From an uncultured Porphyromonadaceae bacterium (GTDB lineage: Bacteria; Bacteroidota; Bacteroidia; Bacteroidales; Muribaculaceae), in NCBI GenBank assembly GCA_902495245.1, contig CABUWI010000001.1, positions 62,001 through 126,000 of the forward strand: a stretch of 64,000 nucleotides of DNA, in the 5' to 3' direction. The notes under the pieces are model-generated. The model was not told the DNA's origin. It saw only the letters and a program-made list of their open reading frames with translations, and did not search any database. Positions 30,783-39,402 of the stretch are shown here, piece by piece. The position numbers were made by a program, and so were the translations under genes. How positions within the stretch are numbered: the first letter of the stretch is position 1; every line of letters starts with the position of its first letter.

Positions 30783-32216
30783 TTATTTATGGATAAATTT
30801 CGATATCACTTCCACTGCCTCCTTGAACGGTTGCGGCCTTAACGTCAACGAAACAATGACATAATTTATAATGAAGACAGCTCCGCAAATAAACGTATGC
30901 ACATCAAACATGAGTCGCAATCCAATGACCGGAAGCATGCATAAGCCCACAAAACATGCAGCGCGAAGCACGATGAATAACTGCGCGACGACGGTAAGCC
31001 CGACATGACGCGACGCCAGCCACGCATTCACGCAGAATATATTGAACTGACTCAGGACCACACCCCATAAAATTCCATACATGCCGAACTGCATGCCTAT
31101 GAGCAGAAATGCAAGCAGACAGCTCCATTTATACAGACTCCACAAAAAGAGTTGCCGGCTTTTGCCCACAGAAGCCACCGCATAGAAATTGAGATTCTGG
31201 AGACAGACAAAGATGCCGCCTACACAGAAAATGCGGAAATAGGGAACAGACGGCAGCCACTTGTCGCCGTAGAGCCCGGTAATCAGCGGCTCGGCCATAA
31301 AAGCCAGGAGCGCCAGCATGGGGAATATCAGATATGATATCACCCGCAGATTCATTGCAAGAACGGAGCGCAGACGCTCGAGGTCGTCCTGAATCTGTGA
31401 ATAGACCGGATACATCACCGACACGATAACTTGCGGAACGGAATAAGAAAACACCGAGTCGAGTTTCTGTGCCTGCGAATAGTAGCCCATCTGAGTCGAC
31501 GAGAATTTTCGTCCGATAATCAGCCCCTGCACGTTCTGGCTTATCTGCTGCAATACGTTTGCCGCCAGAATATATCCGCCGAACGAGAAAAGACGCTTGA
31601 ACGACGGCCAGGAAAACTCCAATGTAGGGCGCCAGTCGGAAAATAGCCAGAATAAGATGCCTGACAAACCTCCTTGAGCCAAAGTGAAGGCCACGAGACT
31701 CCATGCGCCCGCTCCGCGATATGCCATGTAAATGGCAAGTGCGGCTGATGCGATATAGGTTGTGAGGTGTATGAGAGCCAGCTTCTTGAACGCCAATTCC
31801 TTGGTCAGCTTGTTGATGGGAATCAGTCTGAATGCGTTGATAATAAGCGAAAGGCCAAGCACTCGCAGAATATTGCACAGCAACGGTATGTGATAGAAAT
31901 CAGCTATCCATGGCGCTGCGACAAACAAAATGACATAAAGAAACGTCGACAGGCCGAGATTCCAGAAAAAAACTGTTGAGAAATCGGTCTGAGTGGCATC
32001 TTTTTTCTGAATGAGGGCCGAGGCAAAACCGCCGTCAACCAACGTGCCGGAGACGACTATAAAAATCGTCAGCAGCCCGATAGCGCCGAAATCGTCAGGC
32101 AGAAGCAGGCGGGCAAGAATCAGATTGACAGCGAATTGAATCACCATCGAACTGATCTTGTCAACAGATGCCCAAAAGGCACCCTTGACAGCTTTCTTGC
32201 CTAACTCGCCGCTCAT
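30783..32216 (-). CDS. Polysaccharide flippase (MOP superfamily, WzxC-like)
   Basis: Inner-membrane transporter of the MOP superfamily that moves lipid-linked glycan units outward. 477 residues with 12-14 hydrophobic segments. The N-terminus GELGKKAVKGAFWASVDKISSM and ARLLLPDDFGAIGL, and the mid-protein segment VQGLIIGRKFSSTQMGYYSQAQKL, are typical of the WzxC/AmsL branch. Start ATG 32216 is separated by one base from the end of the octopine-dehydrogenase-like gene, so it is translationally coupled. Its presence says the product of this operon is exported. Confidence 0.9.
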   Translation of the reverse strand: MSGELGKKAVKGAFWASVDKISSMVIQFAVNLILARLLLPDDFGAIGLLTIFIVVSGTLVDGGFASALIQKKDATQTDFSTVFFWNLGLSTFLYVILFVAAPWIADFYHIPLLCNILRVLGLSLIINAFRLIPINKLTKELAFKKLALIHLTTYIASAALAIYMAYRGAGAWSLVAFTLAQGGLSGILFWLFSDWRPTLEFSWPSFKRLFSFGGYILAANVLQQISQNVQGLIIGRKFSSTQMGYYSQAQKLDSVFSYSVPQVIVSVMYPVYSQIQDDLERLRSVLAMNLRVISYLIFPMLALLAFMAEPLITGLYGDKWLPSVPYFRIFCVGGIFVCLQNLNFYAVASVGKSRQLFLWSLYKWSCLLAFLLIGMQFGMYGILWGVVLSQFNIFCVNAWLASRHVGLTVVAQLFIVLRAACFVGLCMLPVIGLRLMFDVHTFICGAVFIINYVIVSLTLRPQPFKEAVEVISKFIHK

Positions 32217-32217
32217 T

Positions 32218-33243
32218 TTATTTACGCGCTTGAATCAGTTTGTCGTGCCCCCAGTTGTACACCTTGGTCATTTCGGGACAACTGATGCCATATTTACGGG
32301 CAAGTTCTACGTAATTGCGCAACCCGTTCTCGAAGTCTTCCGAAAAATATCGACTCGAATAATCAGCCATAAAGCCGTCGGGCGTTTCAATCAGTGGCGA
32401 CAATATACCCTGAAATGCCGGAATCGTCGATATTTTCCGCGTGAGTGCTTGAGCATCAGGCTGTTCGTAATATTCCAGCACCGTAGGCAAACAGTCATGG
32501 TCAACTGGCAAAACGTTTATGAGTTCATGGAGTTCGCGGTCCATAGCGATGTAGAGTTCCGACGCTTTGTCGTCCCAACCCGAATAAAAGCCGAAGTTTG
32601 AACTAAAGGGCTTGTCGCCACGGTCTGCCAACATGGCATAGAGTCGCGAGGTATGCAGCAAAGGATTGCTGTTTGAAATAGCCACTTCAAGATAATGCCT
32701 GCGCAAATTAACGGGAATTTCAAACGCTTCTTCGAGCCAATTGACAAACTCGTGTGTCTGCTCGGCCGAGGCGTTCTCAACCGCGACAACGAGACTGCTC
32801 TTTGTGCCGAGAATATTGCCGACACGGCCATATTCTGCAGCACGGGCAATGAAGGGCACACGCTGGAACCCGAACAGTGGCTGAGAGTCGCCGAAAACTT
32901 TCAACGCCTCAAAAAAGAAACCGTTTGAGGCGAAGACTCCGCCCACGAATGTCTCTTTTCTCAGATATGGCCTGATGCTCTCCAGCTCTTTGCCAATAAC
33001 AAAACCGGGTACGGTTACAAATACGACATCTGTATGCGGGATAACATCTGCCGGATTGGCTGATATATTTGCCAGACGCACTATGCCTGTCGAACCGTCA
33101 GGCATGGTATAGCCGAAATCTGACGACCATTTTTCAGGTCGGTTAGTCAGAATCGACACGTCATATCCATGCTTGGCTAACCACGGAGCAATGGCGTGGC
33201 ACTGGCCCCCTCCGCCAATTATTGTAATATTCTGTATCTTCAT
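32218..33243 (-). CDS. NAD(P)-dependent opine (octopine/nopaline) dehydrogenase family protein
   Basis: Family enzymes reductively join an alpha-keto acid to an amino group to give a secondary amine. 341 residues. The N-terminal Rossmann fold is IIGGGGQCHAIAPWLAKHGY, and FVTVPGFVIGKELESIRPYL closes the nucleotide domain. The C-terminal catalytic domain contains NSNPLLHTSRLYAML, whose asparagine and histidine match the conserved Asn-Pro-x-x-His of octopine dehydrogenases. It lies 9 bases after the LicD-like gene and 1 base before the flippase, so it is probably a glycan-tailoring step. Substrates are unknown. Opine-type amino acids in bacterial O-antigens are an established precedent. Confidence 0.82.
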   Translation of the reverse strand: MKIQNITIIGGGGQCHAIAPWLAKHGYDVSILTNRPEKWSSDFGYTMPDGSTGIVRLANISANPADVIPHTDVVFVTVPGFVIGKELESIRPYLRKETFVGGVFASNGFFFEALKVFGDSQPLFGFQRVPFIARAAEYGRVGNILGTKSSLVVAVENASAEQTHEFVNWLEEAFEIPVNLRRHYLEVAISNSNPLLHTSRLYAMLADRGDKPFSSNFGFYSGWDDKASELYIAMDRELHELINVLPVDHDCLPTVLEYYEQPDAQALTRKISTIPAFQGILSPLIETPDGFMADYSSRYFSEDFENGLRNYVELARKYGISCPEMTKVYNWGHDKLIQARK

Positions 33244-33252
33244 CGGCGTTGT

Positions 33253-33993
33253 TTAGTCTAAGTTTATCGTTTTACGGCCGAAGTATTCTTCAATCGGTAT
33301 CCAGCGCAAGGACTTACAGGTTTTTCTGTAGTCATAATGCGGGTCCGGGGTCATGAAGTTTTCTCCGTAGGGAACTTTCAGATGGGCTACGCAATCCTTA
33401 GGCACGCTGACGGTTTCCCCCAGAAATTTCATCTTGGCAAAACCGGTGTAGGGAAATGTAATTTCCTTGACTTGGAAAAGATGATAGTCGTTGGCCGAGC
33501 ATGAGAAACTGTTGCAGTGCATAGTGGCTTCATCTGCGTGAATATGGTAGTAAAAGACATCTATAGGCACGCCCTTATATTCGTATGTCTGCTCAAACCC
33601 AAGTTCCGGCCGACCGACAACTTCAAGTTGACGAATGAGACGGAATCCGGCATCAAGCAGCGTCTTTTCAATATTCTTGCGGTCGGCATAGAAAGCTCCG
33701 ACATCAAAATCCATATCGTGCTTAATCAACCCGTGTTCGCGATAAGCACCGAGAAGCGTTCCGAAATCGAGCCAATAATCGATACCGGCGTTTTTCATCG
33801 CAGAGTTGAACCGCGCCAACAAATCCTGCCCGTTGTGAAGAAAGTCGCTATGACGCGCCTCTTTTTCTTTTTTTCGCCGTTTGTTGACAAAGGGCCATAT
33901 CAGCGCCCGCACAATCGGCCGCAGCACGGGGCGTAAATAGTTATTGGCAAATTTGTTATGTTTGAATCTGAACGATAGCTCGTCGTATGTCAT
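33253..33993 (-). CDS. LicD-family phosphotransferase
   Basis: Nucleotidyltransferase-fold enzyme of the LicD/fukutin type. Known members transfer phosphocholine or similar groups from a CDP-linked donor to a sugar. 246 residues. The active-site signature is FGTLLGAYREHGLIKHDMDFD (G-x-x-L-G-x-x-R then D93-x-D95-x-D97). Residues 1-45 are basic and membrane-proximal in character, without a clear transmembrane helix. It lies 22 bases after the nucleotidyltransferase-aminotransferase gene, which would supply its activated donor. The acceptor and headgroup are inferred only. Confidence 0.85.
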   Translation of the reverse strand: MTYDELSFRFKHNKFANNYLRPVLRPIVRALIWPFVNKRRKKEKEARHSDFLHNGQDLLARFNSAMKNAGIDYWLDFGTLLGAYREHGLIKHDMDFDVGAFYADRKNIEKTLLDAGFRLIRQLEVVGRPELGFEQTYEYKGVPIDVFYYHIHADEATMHCNSFSCSANDYHLFQVKEITFPYTGFAKMKFLGETVSVPKDCVAHLKVPYGENFMTPDPHYDYRKTCKSLRWIPIEEYFGRKTINLD

Positions 33994-34015
33994 ATCTATC
34001 TAATTGTGTGTTAAT

Positions 34016-35833
34016 TCAGATTGATTTCAGGGCGGTGAAAAGTTTGTGGTTGTCGTTGCGGTCGCGGACGGCGATGCGGACGTATTGGCGGCCGTCGGTG
34101 CCGAAGCCTTTTTTGCCCGAGCAATCCTTTATGAGAATGTTGTGGTCTGTCAGCAGGCGCAGCGTCAGGTCGTATGACGTGATTTTGCCGTCGGTGAGTT
34201 CGCAGAGAAAATAGTTTGCCTGCGAGGGAATGACGTGCAGCCACTCAATCTCGGCCAGCTCGGAGGCAAAGAGCTCACGCTCGGCGCGGAACTTGGCGCA
34301 GGCGTCGGCATAGTCGTGTTCGTACTTGTTGAAAATCTGCATGTAGAACTCGGCAAATGAGTTGATGTTCCAGATGCTGACGTCTTTTTTCATGCGGGCA
34401 ATCAGCTCGGTGTCGGCCGATGCGAGTACGCCCAGACGCAACCCGGGAACGCCATAGCTCTTCGAAATGGACTTCATTACGCACAGGTTCGGATTCTCCG
34501 ATAGCAGTCGGTTTTCGAGCAGCGTATTGGCAGCACCGCCCTCCGAAAAGTCGACGAACGACTCGTCGATAACCGCACGTATGCCCTTTTCGGCGCACCA
34601 CTTGACCAGCCTCAGCAGGTCGGGCAGGGCGATGAAATTGCCCGAGGGATTGTCGGGATTGACAATCAGCAGCCACGACAGCTCCTTGTCGCCGAAAAAC
34701 TCCATGAGGTCGTCGGCAGTATAGCTGAAATCGGCATTGCCGGGCATGAAGCGCACAATGCGCTCGGCGTCAAGACGATTGGGATATTCCTCGAAAGTGG
34801 GGTAGGTAACACCCACACGACCAGTGCTGTCCTCCATAAGGCTCTTAATCAGCTCGGCGGCGCCGTTGCCCACACAGACATAGTCCTGCCTGATTGCGAA
34901 ATACTTGCCTGCCAGCAGCGAGTTCACGCCCATGCCCGACGGATATTCGCGCAGCAGCGTCTCGAAGTTGGCCTTCATCTCGTCAATCATTTTCGGCTTG
35001 GGGAAGTAGGGGTTCACCAGATAACAGAAGTCAAGCACGGAGGCATAGCGCCAGTAGCCGCCATAGGCCTGCTGCATCTTGCGCAGACGCTCCTTAGGCT
35101 CTGCAAAGATGGTCTCGGCGATGCGCAGGTCCTGCACGTCGTCAATCTCATACCAGTGCATGCCCGTGATTGGCAGTGCCTTGAAGTCGCATTTGTCAAT
35201 CAGCGTGATTACGCGCAAAACCTGCTCGTAATACTCATTCTCGCCCAGCACCTTGATGTAAGCGTCGAGAAAGGGCAGATAGTGGTCGACAATGAACTCG
35301 CGGGTAAACTTGTAGACGTTCACCGTCTTGTAATACGAGTCGGTGTCGGCATACTTGAAAGCTTTCTTCGGAATGAAGTTCACGATGTTGTTGTCATCGT
35401 CGATGCGCACCATCGTGCCGTCCATCCACGTCTCATACTTGGCGATGAGGGCGCAGTTGGGGTAGGGGCAGGAAATTGCCGCCTGTAACACTGCATCGTC
35501 AAGAATCAGGTCAGATTCAAGCAGCAGCGTGTCCTCGCGCGCCATGAAGTCGCGCGCCAGCCAGAGCGAATAGATATTGTTGGTCTTGTCGTAGACCGGA
35601 TTCTCTACGAATACGATATCGGCTTCGGGGTGATTTTCCGTTATATGTTTTTTCAGCTTCGCGCCCTCATAGCCCACAACTACCACTATGCGCGACAAGT
35701 TAAGCCGAGCGAGCTGGCCCAGCATGCGGTCAATCAGGCGTATGCCGTTGACCTCAAGCATACATTTGGTGTTATCGGCGGTAAACTCGCCAAGTCGGCG
35801 ACCCATGCCTGCAGCCAGTATAAGTGCTTGCAT
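34016..35833 (-). CDS. Bifunctional headgroup nucleotidyltransferase / PLP aminotransferase (LicC/PntC-like fusion)
   Basis: A single 605-residue chain. Residues 1-235 are a sugar-nucleotidyltransferase-fold domain with LAAGMGRRL (6-14), K23 in NTKCMLE, and the TNNIYSLWLA and LLESDLIL stretches seen in LicC-type cytidylyltransferases. Residues 240-605 are a class I/II fold-type I PLP enzyme resembling histidinol-phosphate aminotransferase or threonine-phosphate decarboxylase, with Schiff-base lysine K458 in SISKSYGVPGLRLG, the NPDNPSGN loop, and RIAVRD carrying the carboxylate arginine. Precedent: PntC of Treponema denticola, a CTP:phosphonoalkylate cytidylyltransferase fused to an aminotransferase. 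It probably makes and activates an amine headgroup for the LicD-like enzyme. No pepM or ppd gene is visible in this window. Confidence 0.85.
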   Translation of the reverse strand: MQALILAAGMGRRLGEFTADNTKCMLEVNGIRLIDRMLGQLARLNLSRIVVVVGYEGAKLKKHITENHPEADIVFVENPVYDKTNNIYSLWLARDFMAREDTLLLESDLILDDAVLQAAISCPYPNCALIAKYETWMDGTMVRIDDDNNIVNFIPKKAFKYADTDSYYKTVNVYKFTREFIVDHYLPFLDAYIKVLGENEYYEQVLRVITLIDKCDFKALPITGMHWYEIDDVQDLRIAETIFAEPKERLRKMQQAYGGYWRYASVLDFCYLVNPYFPKPKMIDEMKANFETLLREYPSGMGVNSLLAGKYFAIRQDYVCVGNGAAELIKSLMEDSTGRVGVTYPTFEEYPNRLDAERIVRFMPGNADFSYTADDLMEFFGDKELSWLLIVNPDNPSGNFIALPDLLRLVKWCAEKGIRAVIDESFVDFSEGGAANTLLENRLLSENPNLCVMKSISKSYGVPGLRLGVLASADTELIARMKKDVSIWNINSFAEFYMQIFNKYEHDYADACAKFRAERELFASELAEIEWLHVIPSQANYFLCELTDGKITSYDLTLRLLTDHNILIKDCSGKKGFGTDGRQYVRIAVRDRNDNHKLFTALKSI

Positions 35834-35834
35834 A

Positions 35835-35842
35835 TATGTTTG
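35835..35842 (+). promoter_or_regulatory. Possible -7 element of uvrA
   Basis: TATGTTTG, 117 bases upstream of the chosen uvrA start. No -33 partner is seen, so this is weak. Confidence 0.3.
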
Positions 35843-35896
35843 AACGTAATTAAGTTTCTAATGTTTTCAACGGTATGATTGCATTCGTTATTGTTA

Positions 35897-35928
35897 CAAA
35901 ATTACGAAAACTTTTTCAAACCGGCAAT
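35897..35928 (-). promoter_or_regulatory. Probable promoter of the headgroup/glycan operon
   Basis: On the minus strand, ATTG (35928-35925) and TAATTTTG (35904-35897) with a 20-base spacer, about 64 bases above the first ATG of the five-gene operon. Confidence 0.55.
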
Positions 35929-35959
35929 AAATTCGCTCATGAATGCGTATAATAATGTG

Positions 35960-38797
35960 ATGAAGACGAAAATTAACGATGAACTCGACAGCCTGGTCGT
36001 TACCGGTGCTCGGGTCCATAATCTGAAAAATATCGACGTTGAGATTCCCCACGGCAAGCTCACCGTCATCACCGGGCTAAGCGGCTCGGGCAAGTCATCG
36101 CTGGCATTCGACACCATTTTTGCCGAAGGGCAGCGGCGATATATCGAAACCTTTTCAAGCTATGCACGTCAGATGCTCGGCTCGCTCGAACGGCCTGACG
36201 TGGACCGCATTACCGGTCTGTCGCCGGTAATTGCCATAGAGCAAAAAACGGTCAACCGCAATCCGCGCTCGACCATAGGCACCACCACGGAAATCTATGA
36301 CTTCCTGCGCCTGCTCTACGCGCGCGTAGCCACCGCCCGAAGCTACATCTCGGGCAAACCCATGCAGAAGTTCAGCCGCGACCAGATTGTGCGGCTCATC
36401 ACCGAGCGCTTCGCCGGCAAGCGCGTTCTGATTCTTGCCCCACTGGTGCGCAACCGAAAAGGGCACTATCAGGAACTGTTTGAACAGATGCTGAAAAAAG
36501 GCTATCTCAAAGTGCGCGTCGACGGCAATCTGCGGGACCTGACACCGGGCATGAAGGTAGACCGCTATAAGAATCACTCAATCGAGCTGGTCGTTGACAA
36601 AATGCCGGTCGGCAATGAAGACGACACACGCCTGCGCAACAGCGTCGAGACCGCCCTGAAACGCGGTGAGGGTCAGATGATGGTCTGCGACATCGACAAC
36701 AACAATGAAATCACCCACTTTTCGCGCACGCTGATGGACGCCGAAAACGGCATCAGCTATCGCGACCCTGCGCCTCATAATTTCTCGTTCAACTCGCCGC
36801 TGGGCGCATGCACGCGCTGCAAGGGAATCGGCGAGGTGAACATGATTGACATCGACAAGATTATACCGAACCGCAAACTGAGCATAGCGGCCGGTGCAAT
36901 CGAACCGCTCGGCAAGAAGAAAGACTCCATCGTGTTCCGTCAGATCGAACAGCTATGTCAAAGGTCGGGCTGCACGCTTCAGACTCCCGTAGACGAAATG
37001 CCCGAAGAACTGCTCGACGAAATTCTTTACGGCAGTTCGGAGAAACTTGACATCAACGTCGGCGGCGGCTATATGGGCAGCCTCTACCGTACCTACGACG
37101 GCATTGTGCGCTACATCGAGATGCAGCAGGGCGATGATGCCGACGAGGGGGGCAAGAAGTGGAGCACTCAATACTTTTCGCGCGTCGAATGCCCCGAATG
37201 CCGGGGCGACAGGCTGAACGTCGAAGCCCGCAACTTTTTTATCGGCGACAAAAACATTGCCGACCTTTGCCGCATGGACATTCTGCAGCTGATTGAGTGG
37301 ATTGGCCGCATCAACGACCATCTCACCAAACCGCAGCAGACAATTGCCGCCGAAATTGTGAAAGAAATTTCTACGCGACTCAGTTTTCTCAAAGATGTCG
37401 GATTGGGCTATCTGTCGCTTGCCCGTGCATCGGCCACACTTAGCGGCGGCGAAAGCCAGCGTATCCGCCTGGCCACGCAAATCGGCTCCGAACTGGTCAA
37501 TGTGCTCTACATTCTCGACGAGCCTTCAATCGGATTGCATCAGCGCGACAACGAGCGCCTCATCTCCTCGCTTAAGCGGCTGCGCGACGCTCAGAATTCG
37601 GTAATCGTCGTCGAGCACGACCGCGACATGATGCTCGAAGCTGACTGGATTGTAGACATCGGGCCCAAAGCAGGCCGCAAAGGCGGCGAAGTCGTGTTTC
37701 AAGGCACGCCCTCCGACATGCTTAAAAGCGACACACTGACCGCCGACTATCTGAACGGCACGCTTGAAATCGCCGTTCCGGCCGTTCGCCGCCCCGGCAA
37801 CGGCCTCGCGCTCGAAATCATAGGTGCTACCGGCCATAACCTCAAGGGCGTGGACTTTCGTCTGCCGCTGGGCACTCTGACGTGCGTGTGCGGTGTCAGC
37901 GGCTCGGGCAAGTCGTCGCTGGTCAGCGCCACGTTGCAGCCGATTCTGAGTCAGAAATTCTACCGGTCGAACCGGGAGCCGCTGCCTTACAAGGAAATCC
38001 GCGGCATCGACAACATCGACAAGGTGGTAACCGTAGACCAGACTCCGCTCGGACGCACTCCGCGCAGCAATCCGGCAACTTACACCGGAGTCTTTTCAGA
38101 CATCAGGTCGCTGTTCGTGAATCTGCCCGAGGCCAAGATACGCGGCTACAAGCCCGGACGCTTCTCGTTTAACGTCAAGGGTGGCCGCTGCGAAAACTGC
38201 AAGGGCAACGGCTACAAGACAATCGAAATGAACTTTCTGCCCGATGTGCTCGTGCCATGCGAGGAGTGCGCGGGCAAACGCTACAACCGCGAGACGCTTG
38301 AAGTCCGGTTCAAAGGCAAATCAATTGCCGACATTCTTGACATGACGATAAATCAGGCGGTGGAATTCTTTGCCAATACCCCGGCCATTCTGAAGAAACT
38401 GACAGTGCTCCAGGAGGTCGGACTCGGCTACATCAAACTCGGACAGCCGTCGAGCACCCTGTCGGGCGGCGAGAACCAGCGCGTCAAGCTGGCCACCGAG
38501 CTTGCAAAGCGCGACACCGGCAAGACCCTCTTCATTCTCGACGAGCCGACCACAGGTCTGCACTTCGAGGACATCAAGACGCTCATGGCCCTTCTGAACC
38601 GTCTGGTCGACAAGGGTAACACCGTGCTGGTCATCGAACACAACACCGACGTCATCAAGTGTGCCGACCATATCATCGACATGGGACCCGAAGGCGGAGC
38701 CGCCGGCGGCACAATTGTGGCAGAAGGCACGCCCGAGCTGGTGGCAGCCTCCGACTCGCCCACGGCGCCCTTTCTGCGCAAGGAGCTGAAACTCTAA
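35960..38797 (+). CDS. uvrA: Excinuclease ABC subunit A
   Basis: Damage-recognition ATPase of nucleotide excision repair. From ATG 35960 the protein is 945 residues, the usual length. ATG 35939 or the TTG at 35879 would add 7 or 27 residues not seen in relatives. It has two ABC ATPase modules, with Walker A TGLSGSGKSSLAFD near the N-terminus and CGVSGSGKSSL in the second half. The signatures are LSGGESQRIRLA and LSGGENQRVKLA, and there are two CxxC zinc modules (CTRCKGIG...CPECRGDRL and CENCKGNG...CEECAGKRY). It is divergent from the glycan operon, and its 3' end overlaps the DUF3109 gene by 4 bases. Confidence 0.96.
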   Translation: MKTKINDELDSLVVTGARVHNLKNIDVEIPHGKLTVITGLSGSGKSSLAFDTIFAEGQRRYIETFSSYARQMLGSLERPDVDRITGLSPVIAIEQKTVNRNPRSTIGTTTEIYDFLRLLYARVATARSYISGKPMQKFSRDQIVRLITERFAGKRVLILAPLVRNRKGHYQELFEQMLKKGYLKVRVDGNLRDLTPGMKVDRYKNHSIELVVDKMPVGNEDDTRLRNSVETALKRGEGQMMVCDIDNNNEITHFSRTLMDAENGISYRDPAPHNFSFNSPLGACTRCKGIGEVNMIDIDKIIPNRKLSIAAGAIEPLGKKKDSIVFRQIEQLCQRSGCTLQTPVDEMPEELLDEILYGSSEKLDINVGGGYMGSLYRTYDGIVRYIEMQQGDDADEGGKKWSTQYFSRVECPECRGDRLNVEARNFFIGDKNIADLCRMDILQLIEWIGRINDHLTKPQQTIAAEIVKEISTRLSFLKDVGLGYLSLARASATLSGGESQRIRLATQIGSELVNVLYILDEPSIGLHQRDNERLISSLKRLRDAQNSVIVVEHDRDMMLEADWIVDIGPKAGRKGGEVVFQGTPSDMLKSDTLTADYLNGTLEIAVPAVRRPGNGLALEIIGATGHNLKGVDFRLPLGTLTCVCGVSGSGKSSLVSATLQPILSQKFYRSNREPLPYKEIRGIDNIDKVVTVDQTPLGRTPRSNPATYTGVFSDIRSLFVNLPEAKIRGYKPGRFSFNVKGGRCENCKGNGYKTIEMNFLPDVLVPCEECAGKRYNRETLEVRFKGKSIADILDMTINQAVEFFANTPAILKKLTVLQEVGLGYIKLGQPSSTLSGGENQRVKLATELAKRDTGKTLFILDEPTTGLHFEDIKTLMALLNRLVDKGNTVLVIEHNTDVIKCADHIIDMGPEGGAAGGTIVAEGTPELVAASDSPTAPFLRKELKL

Positions 38798-39402
38798 ACG
38801 CCTTTTTCGGCAAGATAGGTTTCGCAGCAGAGGGCAAGCTCGTCATACCATTCCCGGCCGAACCGCTCGATCAGCGGCTCACGCAGAAACTGATAGAGCC
38901 TTATGCCCTCGCGCCGTCCCTTGGCGCGGGCGGCCTTGCAGATGTTCCACTTGTGATAATTCACCGCGGTGAATTTTTCATATTCTGTCAGCCGCACGGG
39001 ATAGAGCGCGCAGCTTGACGGCTTGCGCCACTGTGTCTCGCCGCGACGAAAAGCCGCCTCGAGCGCACACAGACACACTCCGCCCGGGCCGTAACAGGTA
39101 AAAGCACAGTCGCGGCCGTCGAGAATTGTGGTTACCAGGTCGCCTTCTTCGTCAATATAGCTCACACCCTGTTCTTTCACGAGTTCGAGCGCGCGCGGAG
39201 CCATATCCTTTTCAATGAACGGCAGTGCTCGCCTGATTTCGCGACATTCGGCGTCGGTTACGGGCGCGCCGGCATCGCCTTCGATGCAGCATTCACCTTT
39301 GCAGGCCTCCAGGTCGCAGCAGAAAAATTCTTCGGCAAGGTCAAGGCTGACCAGTGTGTCTTGAATCTGAAACATGATTTCTTCTGTTGTTTGCGTCTTC
39401 AT
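38794..39402 (-). CDS. DUF3109 family cysteine-rich protein
   Basis: Bacteroidota protein of unknown function with a cysteine pattern suggesting metal or iron-sulfur binding: FFCCDLEACKGECC near residues 27-40, CAFTCYGPGGVCLC in the middle, plus further cysteines at SSCALYP, NICKA and LCCETY. The ATG at 39402 overlaps the stop of the preceding gene (ATGA). Relatives start about 9 residues later, at the MFQIQDTLVSLDL methionine (39375), so that start is also possible. No signal peptide. It is the last gene of a six-gene operon. Confidence 0.82.
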   Translation of the reverse strand: MKTQTTEEIMFQIQDTLVSLDLAEEFFCCDLEACKGECCIEGDAGAPVTDAECREIRRALPFIEKDMAPRALELVKEQGVSYIDEEGDLVTTILDGRDCAFTCYGPGGVCLCALEAAFRRGETQWRKPSSCALYPVRLTEYEKFTAVNYHKWNICKAARAKGRREGIRLYQFLREPLIERFGREWYDELALCCETYLAEKGV

